Positions 20,760-29,833 of a stretch of 64,000 nt of DNA are shown one piece after another. Every line of letters starts with the position of its first letter. The first letter of the stretch is position 1. Location: NCBI RefSeq assembly GCF_963693435.1, contig NZ_OY856306.1:2159679-2223678 (forward strand), in the 5' to 3' direction. Both the position numbers and the translations under genes were made by a program. The notes below the pieces were generated by a model. That model was not told where the DNA came from. It did not search any database and saw nothing but the letters and a program-made list of their open reading frames with translations. Source of the stretch: Pasteurella atlantica. Its GTDB lineage: Bacteria > Pseudomonadota > Gammaproteobacteria > Enterobacterales > Pasteurellaceae.

Positions 20760-21704
20760 TTATGCCATAAATTCTTCACCAGTAGCGATATCTTTATTTA
20801 ACGTTTCTAACATTGCCTCTAATGCTGATTTTTCAAAATCACTTAATTGACCAATAGGCAATATTTCCTCAACACCATTAAGACCTAGAATAATAGGTTG
20901 TGCAAAGAAACGAGCATATTCGCCATCACCTTCTACATAAGCATAATCTAAAGCTTGATGTCCAGATAAACCTTTAATGACAGAAAGAGCAAAACGTGCT
21001 GCTGCTTGAGCCATTGAAAGGGTTGCTGATCCACCACCTGCTTTTGCTTCAACAACTTCTGTACCTGCATTTTGAATACGTTTAGTTAATTGCTCAACTT
21101 CTTCTGCTGTAAAGCTAATTTTCTCTTCAGCAGCCGTTGCTTGAGAAAGTAATGGTAAAATGGTTACACCTGAATGCCCACCAATTACTGGAACAGTCAC
21201 AGTATCCACATCTTTTTTCTTTAATTCTGCAATAAACGTTTCAGAGCGGATAACATCTAATTCTGTTACTCCAAATAATTTTCTTTTGTCATAAACACCT
21301 GCTTTTTTCAATACTTCTGCTGCGATAGCAACGGTTGTATTTACAGGATTGGTAATAATTCCTACACAAGCGGTTGGACAAGTTTTCGCAACGTGCTCTG
21401 CAAGATTACGAATAATGCCTGCATTGATATTGAATAAATCTGAACGATCCATACCAGGTTTACGTGCTACACCCGCTGAAATTAAGACTACTTTTGCATC
21501 TTTTAATGCTTCAGTAGGATCTTCTCCCGCATAGCCTTTCACTTTTACTGCAGTAGGAATATGACTAATATCTACTGCAACCCCTGGAGTAACAGGTGCA
21601 ATATCATATAATGCTAACTCTGCACCCTCTGGTAACTGTAATTTCAATAATAAGGCTAACGCTTGACCAATACCGCCTGCGGCACCTAATACTGTTACTT
21701 TCAT
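20760..21704 (-). CDS. mdh: Malate dehydrogenase (NAD)
   Basis: Mdh interconverts malate and oxaloacetate. The 314 residues are full length for the bacterial LDH/MDH family. They include the nucleotide loop [10 protein letters not shown], substrate arginines in the [10 protein letters not shown] loop, R153 after D150, and the catalytic H177 in [10 protein letters not shown]. It is divergent from argR across about 200 bases. In a facultative anaerobe like this it serves the reductive branch towards fumarate, and it is a typical ArcA-repressed gene; both arc genes are in this window. Confidence 0.98.
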   Translation of the reverse strand: MKVTVLGAAGGIGQALALLLKLQLPEGAELALYDIAPVTPGVAVDISHIPTAVKVKGYAGEDPTEALKDAKVVLISAGVARKPGMDRSDLFNINAGIIRNLAEHVAKTCPTACVGIITNPVNTTVAIAAEVLKKAGVYDKRKLFGVTELDVIRSETFIAELKKKDVDTVTVPVIGGHSGVTILPLLSQATAAEEKISFTAEEVEQLTKRIQNAGTEVVEAKAGGGSATLSMAQAAARFALSVIKGLSGHQALDYAYVEGDGEYARFFAQPIILGLNGVEEILPIGQLSDFEKSALEAMLETLNKDIATGEEFMA

Positions 21705-21906
21705 AATAATGTCCTCTTTTTGTCAATTTAAATAATAACTGGTGACAGTCTAAAAAAAAGTAAGCAGAAATTCAAATACCAAAGTTAAATTTTGTGATTT
21801 TTCGCAAATTTTTTATAAAAAAGAGGTTTAAAATTGATTTAAATAGATAAAAACCACATAATTACCCAATAAATTCGATATATTGACATAATAAGGATCA
21901 ACTACA

Positions 21907-22365
21907 GTGAAAAAAATGGATTCTCTTTCTGAAGCATTTAAATCATTATTACGTGAAGAAAAATTTAGTTCACAAAGTGAAATTGTTGTCGCGTTACAAA
22001 AACTTGGATTTGAGCATATTAACCAATCTAAAGTATCTCGAATGCTTTCTAAATTTGGGGCGGTAAGAAGACGTAATAGTAAAATGGAAATGGTTTACTA
22101 TTTACCACCAGAACAAGGTATGCCAACAACATCCAGTCAGCTAAAACATCTCATTATTGATATTGATCATAATGCAGCTCTAGTCGTTATCAAAACAACG
22201 CCAGGAGCCGCACAGCTCATTGCATTACTATTAGATTCTATTGGAAAAGCAGAGGGAATTTTGGGTTCCATTGCAGGTGATGACACCATTTTTGTCACTC
22301 CAACGAACAAAACGTCTATTGAAGCGTTATCAAAAAATATTACGGCTCTTTTTGAAAAGGAATAA
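21907..22365 (+). CDS. argR: Arginine repressor
   Basis: ArgR is the arginine-responsive repressor and a recombination accessory protein. The 152 residues show the N-terminal winged helix ([28 protein letters not shown] in two parts) and the C-terminal hexamerisation and arginine-binding domain with [12 protein letters not shown] and [10 protein letters not shown]. It is divergent from mdh, an arrangement conserved widely in gamma-proteobacteria, and is followed after 5 bases by yfcH. Confidence 0.97.
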   Translation: MKKMDSLSEAFKSLLREEKFSSQSEIVVALQKLGFEHINQSKVSRMLSKFGAVRRRNSKMEMVYYLPPEQGMPTTSSQLKHLIIDIDHNAALVVIKTTPGAAQLIALLLDSIGKAEGILGSIAGDDTIFVTPTNKTSIEALSKNITALFEKE

Positions 22366-22370
22366 CCATA

Positions 22371-23267
22371 ATGAATATTTTTATGACAGGAGGTACTGGA
22401 TTTATTGGAACAGCCCTTACTAAGCTTCTGTTATCAAAAGGACATTCCATCACAATTCTTACCAGAAAAAATTTAAGCGGGCACATTCCTGTTACTTTTT
22501 GCAAAAATCTTTCTGACATTAAAAATTTCAATCATTTTGATGCAATCATTAATTTAGCTGGCGAACCTATTTTTGATAAATATTGGACAAAAAAACAAAA
22601 AGAAGTTTTACTCAATAGCCGTATCAAAATGACTGAGCAGCTTGTAGCATTAATTAATAAAAGTGACCCTCCTCCAGCTATTTTTATTTCAGGATCGGCT
22701 ACTGGTTTTTATGGTGATATTGTCAATAAATTGGTAAAAAAAGCAGATGAAGATACCGCTTGTGGACATTCTTTCACAGCACAACTTTGTCAACAATGGG
22801 AAGCGGTGACATCATCAGTCAAAAATACAAAAACTCGTCTATGCTTAATTCGTACAGGTTTAGTTCTTTCACCACAAGGGGGAATTCTCAAACGTATCTT
22901 ACCTATTTATCGTTTAGGATTAGGTGGAAAAATAGGTAACGGAAAACAACACTGGGGCTGGATAAGTCTTGAAGATCATATTCAAGCTATATTATTTTTA
23001 CTTGAAAATCCACAATGCTCAGGTGCCTTTAATTTAGTTGCTCCACAAATCATTACTCAAGCTGAATTTAATCAGCAACTGGCTCAACAACTACGTCGCC
23101 CTGCATTTTTTAATGTTCCTCAATTATTACTTAAATTAATACTGGGTGAACGCTCACAATTACTATTAGATAATCAACCCATTTATCCAACACGACTATT
23201 AAATCAAGAATTTAAATTTACTTATAGTTGTTTAAAAAGTTATCTAAATGCTTGTTTTGAAAAATAG
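22371..23267 (+). CDS. yfcH: YfcH-like SDR-family nucleotide-sugar epimerase-type protein
   Basis: A 298-residue member of the TIGR01777/SDR39U1 family. It has the Rossmann start MNIFMTGGTGFIGTALTKLL, INLAGEPI, the SGSATGFYGD segment and a C-terminal DUF1731-type region with RPAFFNVPQLLLKLILGE. The substrate and role of the family are not established. The order mdh / argR-yfcH is conserved in Pasteurellaceae. The gene starts 5 bases after argR and is probably co-transcribed with it. Confidence 0.88.
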   Translation: MNIFMTGGTGFIGTALTKLLLSKGHSITILTRKNLSGHIPVTFCKNLSDIKNFNHFDAIINLAGEPIFDKYWTKKQKEVLLNSRIKMTEQLVALINKSDPPPAIFISGSATGFYGDIVNKLVKKADEDTACGHSFTAQLCQQWEAVTSSVKNTKTRLCLIRTGLVLSPQGGILKRILPIYRLGLGGKIGNGKQHWGWISLEDHIQAILFLLENPQCSGAFNLVAPQIITQAEFNQQLAQQLRRPAFFNVPQLLLKLILGERSQLLLDNQPIYPTRLLNQEFKFTYSCLKSYLNACFEK

Positions 23268-23627
23268 TTTTGCACAGGTTAAAAAAGTCAAGTTTTTAAT
23301 AGAAAAAATTTTTAATTTTTTTTATTAAAAAGACTAGAAATTTTGTAACTTATTGATTTATAAAAACAAGTCATTTTGCAATCAATCTAAGTAAGATCGT
23401 GACAAACCCTGATTATACCAAGCTCAAAAATCTTTTTAGGAAAGTATTCCACAGAGTTATCCACAACTTATGTGGATAGAAAAATTTACTGGATATCTAT
23501 TCATATAACAAGAGAATTTATATACGTTTTTGTAACATTTACTCGTAATATCGCAACACCATATAAAAAATACTAAATTTATACATACAACTTGTTTTTA
23601 CTCTTATCTAAGTTATTATTTCTTAAA
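23268..23627. other. 360-base intergenic region between yfcH and galE
   Basis: The two genes converge here. The left third (23281-23340) is an extremely A/T-rich block. The middle holds a cluster of DnaA-type boxes (23445-23479). The right third shows nothing recognisable. I find no clear intrinsic terminator and no open frame. Confidence 0.6.
23445..23479. promoter_or_regulatory. Cluster of DnaA boxes
   Basis: TTATCCACA at 23457-23465 is a perfect DnaA box. TGTGGATAG at 23471-23479 is an inverted box matching eight of nine positions. TATTCCACA at 23445-23453 matches seven of nine. The two good boxes face each other across five bases. The spacing resembles the end of a bacterial origin, but the neighbours (yfcH, galE) are not origin neighbours. 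Confidence 0.6.
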
Positions 23628-24644
23628 TTAAACACTATACCCATTTGGATTATTTTTTTGCCAATTCCACGTATCTTTCATCATTTGATTTAGATCTCGT
23701 GCTGTTTTCCACCCTAATTGCTCTAACGCTTTTTTAGGATCAGAATAACAAGTAGCAATATCTCCTGCCCGGCGAGGGGCAATTTTATAAGGTACTTGGA
23801 TATTATTGGTTTGTTCAAAAGCGTTTACCATATCTAATACGGAATAACCCGTCCCTGTACCTAAATTATAAATATGACAACCTGCATCATTATGATGCTT
23901 TTGTAATGCTTTTAAATGTCCTATCGCTAAATCAACTACGTGAATATAATCACGTACACCTGTACCATCAGGCGTATTATAATCATCACCAAATACAGCT
24001 AATTGCTGTAATTTCCCTACAGCTACTTGGCTGATAAAAGGTAAGAGATTATTTGGGATACCATTTGGGTCTTCGCCAATTAAACCACTCTCGTGTGCAC
24101 CCACTGGGTTAAAATAGCGTAAAATAATTGCACTAAACTGTGGGTATGCCTTAGCAGTGTCTTGTAAAATACGCTCTACCATATATTTTGAAGTGCCATA
24201 AGGATTAGTTGTACCGCCAACCTCACTCTCTTCTGTAATTGGCACAACTGTTGGATCGCCATAAACCGTTGCAGAAGAACTAAACACAAGGGTGTTCACA
24301 TTTGCTTTAAGCATCTCTTCAACCAGCGTAATTGAGCCTGTCACATTATTTTGATAATAGTGTAACGGCTTTTGAACGCTTTCTCCGACTGCTTTTAGTC
24401 CTGCAAAGTGAATAACAGAATCAATTTTATTTTCAGTAAAAATTTGACGTAACATTGAACGATCTAAAATATCACCTTTATAAAAATTAACCGATTTCCC
24501 TGTAATTTGTTTAATTCGGTCTAAGGATATTTCTGAAGAGTTAGATAAATTATCTAAAATGATAATCTCTTTATTTTGATTTAACAGTTCAACAACGGTA
24601 TGTGAACCAATGTAGCCTGCCCCACCAGTGACTAAAATTGCCAT
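23628..24644 (-). CDS. galE: UDP-glucose 4-epimerase
   Basis: GalE interconverts UDP-glucose and UDP-galactose, supplying galactose for lipooligosaccharide. The 338 residues have the NAD loop GGAGYIGSH at the N terminus, the catalytic S and Y-x3-K set in SSSATVYGD and YGTSKYMVE, and [15 protein letters not shown]. It stands alone here rather than in a galETKM cluster. A single uptake-signal copy (24671-24700) lies just before its start. Confidence 0.96.
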   Translation of the reverse strand: MAILVTGGAGYIGSHTVVELLNQNKEIIILDNLSNSSEISLDRIKQITGKSVNFYKGDILDRSMLRQIFTENKIDSVIHFAGLKAVGESVQKPLHYYQNNVTGSITLVEEMLKANVNTLVFSSSATVYGDPTVVPITEESEVGGTTNPYGTSKYMVERILQDTAKAYPQFSAIILRYFNPVGAHESGLIGEDPNGIPNNLLPFISQVAVGKLQQLAVFGDDYNTPDGTGVRDYIHVVDLAIGHLKALQKHHNDAGCHIYNLGTGTGYSVLDMVNAFEQTNNIQVPYKIAPRRAGDIATCYSDPKKALEQLGWKTARDLNQMMKDTWNWQKNNPNGYSV

Positions 24645-24670
24645 AATAGTTTCCTTATATTGTGTTTGTT

Positions 24671-24700
24671 AGCGGTTAGATTTGTATCATTTTTTGCAAA
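24671..24700 (+). repeat. Uptake-signal copy upstream of galE
   Basis: AGCGGTTAGA at 24671 is followed by an A/T spacer and TTTTTTGCAAA, so it has both halves of the signal. It is a single copy in the divergent region between galE and the dicarboxylate carrier gene. Confidence 0.65.
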
Positions 24701-24808
24701 TTATACTCTTTTTTACTTTTTAAAAATATAATCTGATATAAAAATAGTGTATAAAATTTAATTTTGTTAAATATTGGTTTTAGATGTTTTCGAGTTGTTA
24801 ATAAATAC

Positions 24809-24824
24809 TGTGAACTACGTCATA
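24809..24824 (+). promoter_or_regulatory. CRP-like site upstream of the dicarboxylate carrier gene
   Basis: TGTGAACTACGTCATA matches nine of ten core positions of TGTGA-N6-TCACA. It lies about 140 bases before the start of the DcuC-type gene, in the 319-base gap to galE. cAMP-CRP control of an anaerobic C4-dicarboxylate carrier is plausible but inferred. Confidence 0.5.
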
Positions 24825-24963
24825 ATAAATTAAAAAATAGTGATTTTTATTGATTATTCAACAAGATAAGTAGTGTGATTATGATAGTATTTATCTTGTG
24901 CTAATCGGCATATTAGAAAAATAAAATTTTAATTTCCCAATTAATACAAAGTAGAGGTTTAAT

Positions 24964-26310
24964 ATGGATCTTATTATAGGTTTAATTGCAATTGTTGCAG
25001 TGAGCTACTATGTTGTGAAAGGCTACTCTGCAACAGGGGTGTTAATGACAGTAGGGATTTTACTGTTATTAGCGAGTGTCATAATGGGCAAAGAAATTAT
25101 GCCAGCAGGGAAATCAACAGGTACGCTTTATTTAGATGTGATTGAATATGTTAAATATTTACTGATGCATCGTGGTGGTGGCTTAGGAATGTTAATTATG
25201 GTACTTTGTGGTTTTGCTGCTTATATGACCCATTTAGGGGCAAATGATATGGTGGTAAAAATTGCATCTCGCCCATTGAAATACATCAACTCGCCTTATC
25301 TTTTAATGGTTGTTGCCTATTTCTTAGCCTGCTTGATGTCTTTTGCGGTTCCTTCTGCAACAGGGTTAGGAGTATTATTAATGGCAACTTTATTCCCAAT
25401 TATGGTAAATGTGGGAATTTCACGAGGTGCGGCAGCATCAATCTGCGCCTCTCCAGCCGCTATTATTCTTTCACCAACCTCTGGTGATGTTGTGTTAGCA
25501 GCAGAAGTATCTAAAATGCCATTAACGGAGTTTGCATTTAGCTTTACCTTACCAATTTCAGTGATTTCTATTCTTTCTATTGCCGTTGCTCACTTCTTTT
25601 GGCAACGTTATTTAGATCGTAAAGAAGGATTTGTAGCAGAGCAGTTAGAAGTCTCAGAAATTGAAACTAAAGTACCTCCATTCTACGCATTATTACCTTT
25701 CACGCCAATTATTGGGGTATTACTTTTTGATGGGACATTTGCACCTAAATTACATATTGTGACTATTATCATTTTATGTTTTATCTTAGTCGCTATCTTA
25801 GATTTTATCCGTACTTTTAGTGCTAAATTTGTATATGAAAACTTAGAAATGGCGTATAAAGGAATGGCAGATGCTTTTTCTGGTGTGGTAATGCTCTTAG
25901 TGGCAGCAGGCGTTTTTGCTCAAGGGTTAAGTACGGTTGGCTTTATTAAAACCCTAATTACATCCGTTCAATCAATGGGTAGCGGTGGTTTCTTAATGAT
26001 GATTACCCTTGCCCTTATTACAGCTCTTGCTGCGATTGCAACAGGTTCTGGTAATGCACCTTTCTATGCATTCGTGGAGCTTATTCCTCGTTTAGCGGTG
26101 CAAATGGGAATTAACCCTGCTTATTTAACCATTCCAATGCTTCAAGCTTCGAATATTGGACGTAGCTTATCACCAGTATCTGGCGTAGTTGTTGCGGTGT
26201 CAGGAATGGCAAAACTGTCACCATTTGAAGTAGTAAAACGTATTTCAGTACCAATGGTTGTGGGTTTAATTGTGGTGATTGCAGGAACAGAGTTATTAGT
26301 CGTTGCTTAG
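24964..26310 (+). CDS. dcuC: C4-dicarboxylate transporter, DcuC family
   Basis: The 448-residue protein has about a dozen hydrophobic segments and the DcuC-family features SFAVPSATGLGVLLMATLFP, ASPAAIILSPTSGDVVLAAE and ATGSGNAPFYAFVELIPRLA. DcuC proteins exchange or export succinate and related C4-dicarboxylates during anaerobic growth at the inner membrane. This fits a succinate-producing facultative anaerobe. The ATG is preceded by GTAGAGG. No neighbour is functionally linked. Confidence 0.88.
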   Translation: MDLIIGLIAIVAVSYYVVKGYSATGVLMTVGILLLLASVIMGKEIMPAGKSTGTLYLDVIEYVKYLLMHRGGGLGMLIMVLCGFAAYMTHLGANDMVVKIASRPLKYINSPYLLMVVAYFLACLMSFAVPSATGLGVLLMATLFPIMVNVGISRGAAASICASPAAIILSPTSGDVVLAAEVSKMPLTEFAFSFTLPISVISILSIAVAHFFWQRYLDRKEGFVAEQLEVSEIETKVPPFYALLPFTPIIGVLLFDGTFAPKLHIVTIIILCFILVAILDFIRTFSAKFVYENLEMAYKGMADAFSGVVMLLVAAGVFAQGLSTVGFIKTLITSVQSMGSGGFLMMITLALITALAAIATGSGNAPFYAFVELIPRLAVQMGINPAYLTIPMLQASNIGRSLSPVSGVVVAVSGMAKLSPFEVVKRISVPMVVGLIVVIAGTELLVVA

Positions 26311-26395
26311 TCTATAAATAGCATTTTTAACGTAAAGGCGTTGTTATTGACAACGTCTTTATTATTACTCCACTTTCCAAATTATAAGACACCAT

Positions 26396-26427
26396 AGCGG
26401 TTACATTTTAGTGAAAATTTGCAAAAA
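26396..26427 (+). repeat. Uptake-signal copy after the dicarboxylate carrier gene
   Basis: TAGCGGTTACATTTTAGTG is followed by AAAATTTGCAAAAA. It is a single copy between the carrier gene and the tRNA genes. Confidence 0.65.
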
Positions 26428-26447
26428 TAATGAAGATAATATAGAAA

Positions 26448-26524
26448 TGGCACGCCCTATTGGATTCGAACCAATGACCTACGGCTTAGAAGGCCGTTGC
26501 TCTATCCAACTGAGCTAAGGGCGC
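26448..26524 (-). tRNA. tRNA-Arg (UCU)
   Basis: The 77-base cloverleaf on the minus strand starts GCGCCCTTAGCTCAGTTGG and has the T loop GGTTCGAATCC. The anticodon loop CTTCTAA gives anticodon UCU. The 3' CCA is encoded. It is the second of two tRNA genes read from one promoter, 15 bases after tRNA-Pro. Confidence 0.96.
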
Positions 26525-26539
26525 ATTAAATAGGAGAAA

Positions 26540-26616
26540 TGGTCGGCGAGATAGGATTCGAACCTACGACCCACTGGTCCCAAACCAGTTGCGCTACCAA
26601 GCTGCGCTACTCGCCG
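26540..26616 (-). tRNA. tRNA-Pro (UGG)
   Basis: The 77-base cloverleaf on the minus strand starts CGGCGAGTAGCGCAGCTTGG and ends in an encoded CCA. The anticodon loop TTTGGGA gives anticodon UGG. It is the first tRNA of the pair. Confidence 0.96.
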
Positions 26617-26628
26617 ACAATGGACAGT

Positions 26629-26656
26629 ATTATAGTTTCAGATTAAAATCAGTCAA
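26629..26656 (-). promoter_or_regulatory. Promoter of tRNA-Pro / tRNA-Arg
   Basis: On the minus strand TTGACT (26656-26651), a 16-base spacer and a perfect TATAAT (26634-26629) are seen. Transcription would start about 6 bases before tRNA-Pro. Confidence 0.85.
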
Positions 26657-26774
26657 TCCTTTTTTATTAATTCCTTATTAGTCGCTTGATATTTATCCAT
26701 TTTTATATTTATTACTTATCAAAGTCTCTATTTTTTGAGAGAATGCGTTAAGTAATATTAAAACAAGGTGCCCA

Positions 26775-27638
26775 ATGACAGCTCAAATTATTTCAGGAAA
26801 AATAGTTGCTTCTAAAATCAAACAAAAAATTGCAAAACAAATCGATGGTTATATCAAACAAGGCAACCGTCCGCCTTGTCTCGCGGTTATTTTAGTTGGG
26901 TGTGATCCTGCTTCACAAATTTATGTAAAAAGTAAACGTAAAAGCTGTGAAGAGTTAGGTATTTTATCTCAATCTTATGATTTACCTGCCTCCTCCTCTG
27001 AATTGGAGTTATTAACTTTACTTTCACAACTCAATAATGACGATAATGTTGATGGTATTCTTGTTCAACTCCCTCTACCCAAACATATTAATTCCACTAA
27101 AATTATTGAAGCAATCTTACCCACAAAGGATGTCGATGGTTTTCACCCTTACAATATAGGTCGATTATGTCAACGAATGCCTACTTTACGTCCTTGTACA
27201 CCTTATGGCGTAATGAAAATAATTGAATATATTGGACAAGATATTAAAGGGAAGCACGCAGTAATCGTAGGAGCATCAAATATTGTTGGTCGTCCAATGG
27301 CAATGGAGTTTCTCCTTGCTGGTTGCACAACTACTGTCACTCATCGTTTTACTGAAAATTTAGAGCAGTATATAAAACAAGCTGATATTTTAGTTGTTGC
27401 CGTAGGAAAACCTGAATTTATCTCTGGTGAATGGATAAAAGAGGGGGCAATGGTCTTTGATGTTGGCATTAATCGTTTAGAAAATAATAAACTAGTTGGA
27501 GATATTGAATTTGAAACCGCTTCACAAAAGGCGAGTTTTATTACTCCTGTTCCTGGTGGTGTAGGTTTAATGACAGTCGCAATGTTAATGCAAAATACAT
27601 TGCTTGCTTATAAAACACATATTGGTGACCAAGGATAA
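26775..27638 (+). CDS. folD: Bifunctional methylenetetrahydrofolate dehydrogenase / methenyl cyclohydrolase
   Basis: FolD makes 10-formyl-THF from 5,10-methylene-THF in two steps with NADP. The 287 residues show the active-site region [14 protein letters not shown], the signature [26 protein letters not shown] and the NADP-binding [14 protein letters not shown]. Length is normal. It stands alone, downstream of the divergent tRNA pair. Confidence 0.96.
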   Translation: MTAQIISGKIVASKIKQKIAKQIDGYIKQGNRPPCLAVILVGCDPASQIYVKSKRKSCEELGILSQSYDLPASSSELELLTLLSQLNNDDNVDGILVQLPLPKHINSTKIIEAILPTKDVDGFHPYNIGRLCQRMPTLRPCTPYGVMKIIEYIGQDIKGKHAVIVGASNIVGRPMAMEFLLAGCTTTVTHRFTENLEQYIKQADILVVAVGKPEFISGEWIKEGAMVFDVGINRLENNKLVGDIEFETASQKASFITPVPGGVGLMTVAMLMQNTLLAYKTHIGDQG

Positions 27639-27757
27639 GGGAAGAATTGTACTTTCCTTAAACATATGATCTAACAGTACCTATTTACTAAATAATCAAT
27701 AGGTGTAAGACTAGATATATTTACTTTGTGGTTAAAACTCAAATTTAGAGGAATAAA

Positions 27758-28171
27758 ATGAAACCGTTAAAATTATTATTTTGCTTATTACTCACCTCTT
27801 GTACCATAAAAGAAACTGCATATTCACCAATAAAAGACAACCATTCTCCACCTATATATTCAGGTTGTGAACAGTATGGAAAAGAACAACTAAAACGATG
27901 CTTTCAGACTAAAATATCTCAACATATTTATAAATACAGTGATACATTAAAAAGTTATGCTAGTGATAAGGAAGAGCCTATAAAAATAACTGTATTCTTT
28001 AATATTGAGAAAACTGGGATTGTAAAAATAACTTCTGTCAAACCTGAGATAATGAAGCAAGATATCGTTGATATTTTAAAACGATTACCCCCAATTAAAC
28101 CTGCAATGAACAATAATAAACCTGTGACAGCAGAATTTAGATTACCGATTCGAATACAATTTAGTAAATAA
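27758..28171 (+). CDS. Small lipoprotein with TonB-C-like domain
   Basis: The 137-residue product has a short signal sequence ending in the lipobox LTSC (C15), so it should be lipidated and anchored in the envelope. After a low-complexity linker, residues about 70-137 read like a TonB C-terminal domain: KITVFFNIEKTGIV, then LPPIKPAMNNNKPVTAEF and a final LPIRIQF. Without an N-terminal membrane anchor it is not a normal TonB. The family is not otherwise recognised. It lies 14 bases before the RraB-TPR gene, probably in one transcript. Confidence 0.65.
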   Translation: MKPLKLLFCLLLTSCTIKETAYSPIKDNHSPPIYSGCEQYGKEQLKRCFQTKISQHIYKYSDTLKSYASDKEEPIKITVFFNIEKTGIVKITSVKPEIMKQDIVDILKRLPPIKPAMNNNKPVTAEFRLPIRIQFSK

Positions 28172-28185
28172 ATGGAAATTAAATT

Positions 28186-29013
28186 ATGGAAATAAGAAAA
28201 GAAAATATTGAAAGAATTTTTAAGGTTCTTCAATTGCAAGGTGTTAATACAAAAATGCCATTTTTATATGGATATTTTTTTATAGATAAAAGCAAAACAA
28301 AGTTAAATCATTTTAAAACTTTATTAGTTGAAAAAGGCTATTTATTTGTTAGTAATTCTGAATGCGAAGATGGTAATTTTATTTTGCATATTGAAAAAGA
28401 AGAAACCCATTCAATTAGTAGCTTGATTGATCAACTTACCACTTTCAATAAACTTGCAGAAAAATACTCTGTTGAATGCTTTGATGGTTGGGATATGGGG
28501 AGTACGGATAAAACAAAACCCATAATTTCTGATGAAGACTTTCTGAAAATACTGTCTTCAAAACGAGTAGAAGAAGTTTTTAATCTTGGTATTGAATTAT
28601 TAGAAAATAATATTTTTGACAAATCTATTTTAGCATTTGAAAAATGTATTGAAGAAAACTTTGATGTAGAGAACAGTTTATATAAACAATTTATTTGTTT
28701 TGATTACTTAGAAGAATATCAAAGGGCTATTTTTAATCTTAAAGAAATTTTAAAAGTAAACCCAAATCATTTTAAAGCTTGTTTCAATATAGCTGCTCTT
28801 TCTTATTATCTAGAAGATTACTCTACTTCACTTAAATTTTATCAAAAAGCTAATGAAATTGAAAAAAATAATGATGACGTTTTTTATGGAATTGCTGCAT
28901 CAAATTTTTGTATGGGAGATATTGAATCAGCGAAAGAAAATTGTGAGATTGCTTTAAGATTAAATCCTAATAATGAAAATGCAAAAGAACTTTCATTATT
29001 TATTGTTCAATAA
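28186..29013 (+). CDS. RraB-like domain fused to tetratricopeptide repeats
   Basis: Residues about 20-108 resemble the ribonuclease E inhibitor RraB: YGYFFIDKSKTKLNHF, then an FILHIEKEETHSI segment and FDGWDMGS. Residues about 125-275 are TPR helices with the usual YxxAI...NPNHFKAxFN spacing, three to four repeats. True RraB is about 140 residues with an acidic tail and no TPRs, so this is a different architecture. It has no signal peptide. The upstream lipoprotein gene suggests an exported-plus-cytosolic pair of unknown purpose. Confidence 0.7.
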   Translation: MEIRKENIERIFKVLQLQGVNTKMPFLYGYFFIDKSKTKLNHFKTLLVEKGYLFVSNSECEDGNFILHIEKEETHSISSLIDQLTTFNKLAEKYSVECFDGWDMGSTDKTKPIISDEDFLKILSSKRVEEVFNLGIELLENNIFDKSILAFEKCIEENFDVENSLYKQFICFDYLEEYQRAIFNLKEILKVNPNHFKACFNIAALSYYLEDYSTSLKFYQKANEIEKNNDDVFYGIAASNFCMGDIESAKENCEIALRLNPNNENAKELSLFIVQ

Positions 29014-29077
29014 TAAAAAAATCTATGGATTGTAATGAATATTTTATCACTTAAGTTAATTTGCTATACAAGGTTAT

Positions 29078-29132
29078 GAGCGGTTATTTTCTTATAATTT
29101 TTTGCAAATTTTTAACCACAAGTGACCGCTTG
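29078..29132. repeat. Inverted uptake-signal pair after the RraB-TPR gene
   Basis: GAGCGGTTATTTTC on the left has an A/T loop with TTTTTTGCAAATTTT, and AGTGACCGCTTGT lies on the right. The arms pair imperfectly. It lies between convergent genes and probably ends both transcripts. Confidence 0.65.
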
Positions 29133-29136
29133 TATT

Positions 29137-29709
29137 TTATTCAATTATCTTTTCAAGGGTATAAGGATGAACTTTAATACAGGTGTGATTTTCTTTTGAA
29201 TTTACTAAACTGACTGCAATAGAGGGATTGGGTAATTGCTCCCCTTCGACTTTGGGTTCACTTATTTTTACTTTCAACTTATTATTTTGATGCCATAAAA
29301 AAGTTGTTTGAATACGTTCACACCATTGTTGCGTAGTTTCATTTTCCGCAAAAGGCATCACTATTTCAATATGTTCCCAGTTTTCTACGGAATAGGTTTT
29401 ACCTTTTGGAAAAGGAAGTTCGATAACATTCACCTTTTGATTGACCATTATTAATGGCTCATTTAATTTTATAATATAAATCGGTCGTCCATTTACCACA
29501 TTATCACTCATCACTTCACCACATTTAAGCAGTTGTTCAAGCCATAATTCCGCTGTTTCAAGCTGATTTACTCGCACTGCAATATGATCAATTTGATAAT
29601 CTTTTAATGCAATTTGCATTATATGAGAAAGCTCGATAATTTTTTTCTCAAAGGTATGAAATTCATTAAGTAACGCTATATTTTGTTGAAATAGTGGGTG
29701 TTTTTGCAT
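29137..29709 (-). CDS. yecM: VOC-fold protein of the YecM family
   Basis: The 190-residue protein matches E. coli YecM through the segments IDHIAVRVNQLETAELW, NGRPIYIIKLNEPL, VIELPFPKGK, WEHIEIVMP and the end LPNPSIAVSL...IKVHPYTLEKII. It has a vicinal-oxygen-chelate fold and may bind metal. Its reaction is not known. It is flanked on both sides by inverted uptake-signal pairs, so it is probably transcribed alone. Confidence 0.85.
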   Translation of the reverse strand: MQKHPLFQQNIALLNEFHTFEKKIIELSHIMQIALKDYQIDHIAVRVNQLETAELWLEQLLKCGEVMSDNVVNGRPIYIIKLNEPLIMVNQKVNVIELPFPKGKTYSVENWEHIEIVMPFAENETTQQWCERIQTTFLWHQNNKLKVKISEPKVEGEQLPNPSIAVSLVNSKENHTCIKVHPYTLEKIIE

Positions 29710-29777
29710 TTTTATTTCTAAGTGATTAAAGGATTATTGAATAATGGTATTCATAAAATAGAATTTAACAGATATTC

Positions 29778-29831
29778 AAGCGGTGACTTACAACAAACTT
29801 TTTGCAAATTTTTGAAAGAAAGTCACCGCTT
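29778..29831. repeat. Inverted uptake-signal pair between yeiH and yecM
   Basis: AAGCGGTGACTT (29778-29789) and its exact complement (29820-29831) form a 12-bp stem, with CTTTTTGCAAATTTTTG in the loop. On the minus strand it lies directly after the yeiH stop and fits a terminator. Confidence 0.8.
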
Positions 29832-29833
29832 AC

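Noticed and set aside
21785..21815. CRP or CRP-S site between mdh and argR
   Set aside because: TGTGA is followed by TTTTTCGCAAA, where the second half is out of register. The sequence is more likely a partial uptake-signal tail.
23281..23479. Chromosomal origin oriC
   Set aside because: DnaA boxes and an A/T-rich block are present, but there are only two good boxes, almost no GATC sites, and no origin-linked gene such as mnmG or dnaA nearby. I report a DnaA-box cluster only.
24855..24866. FNR site (TTGATTATTCAA) before the dicarboxylate carrier gene
   Set aside because: The second half does not fit ATCAA at the required spacing; only a half-site is present.
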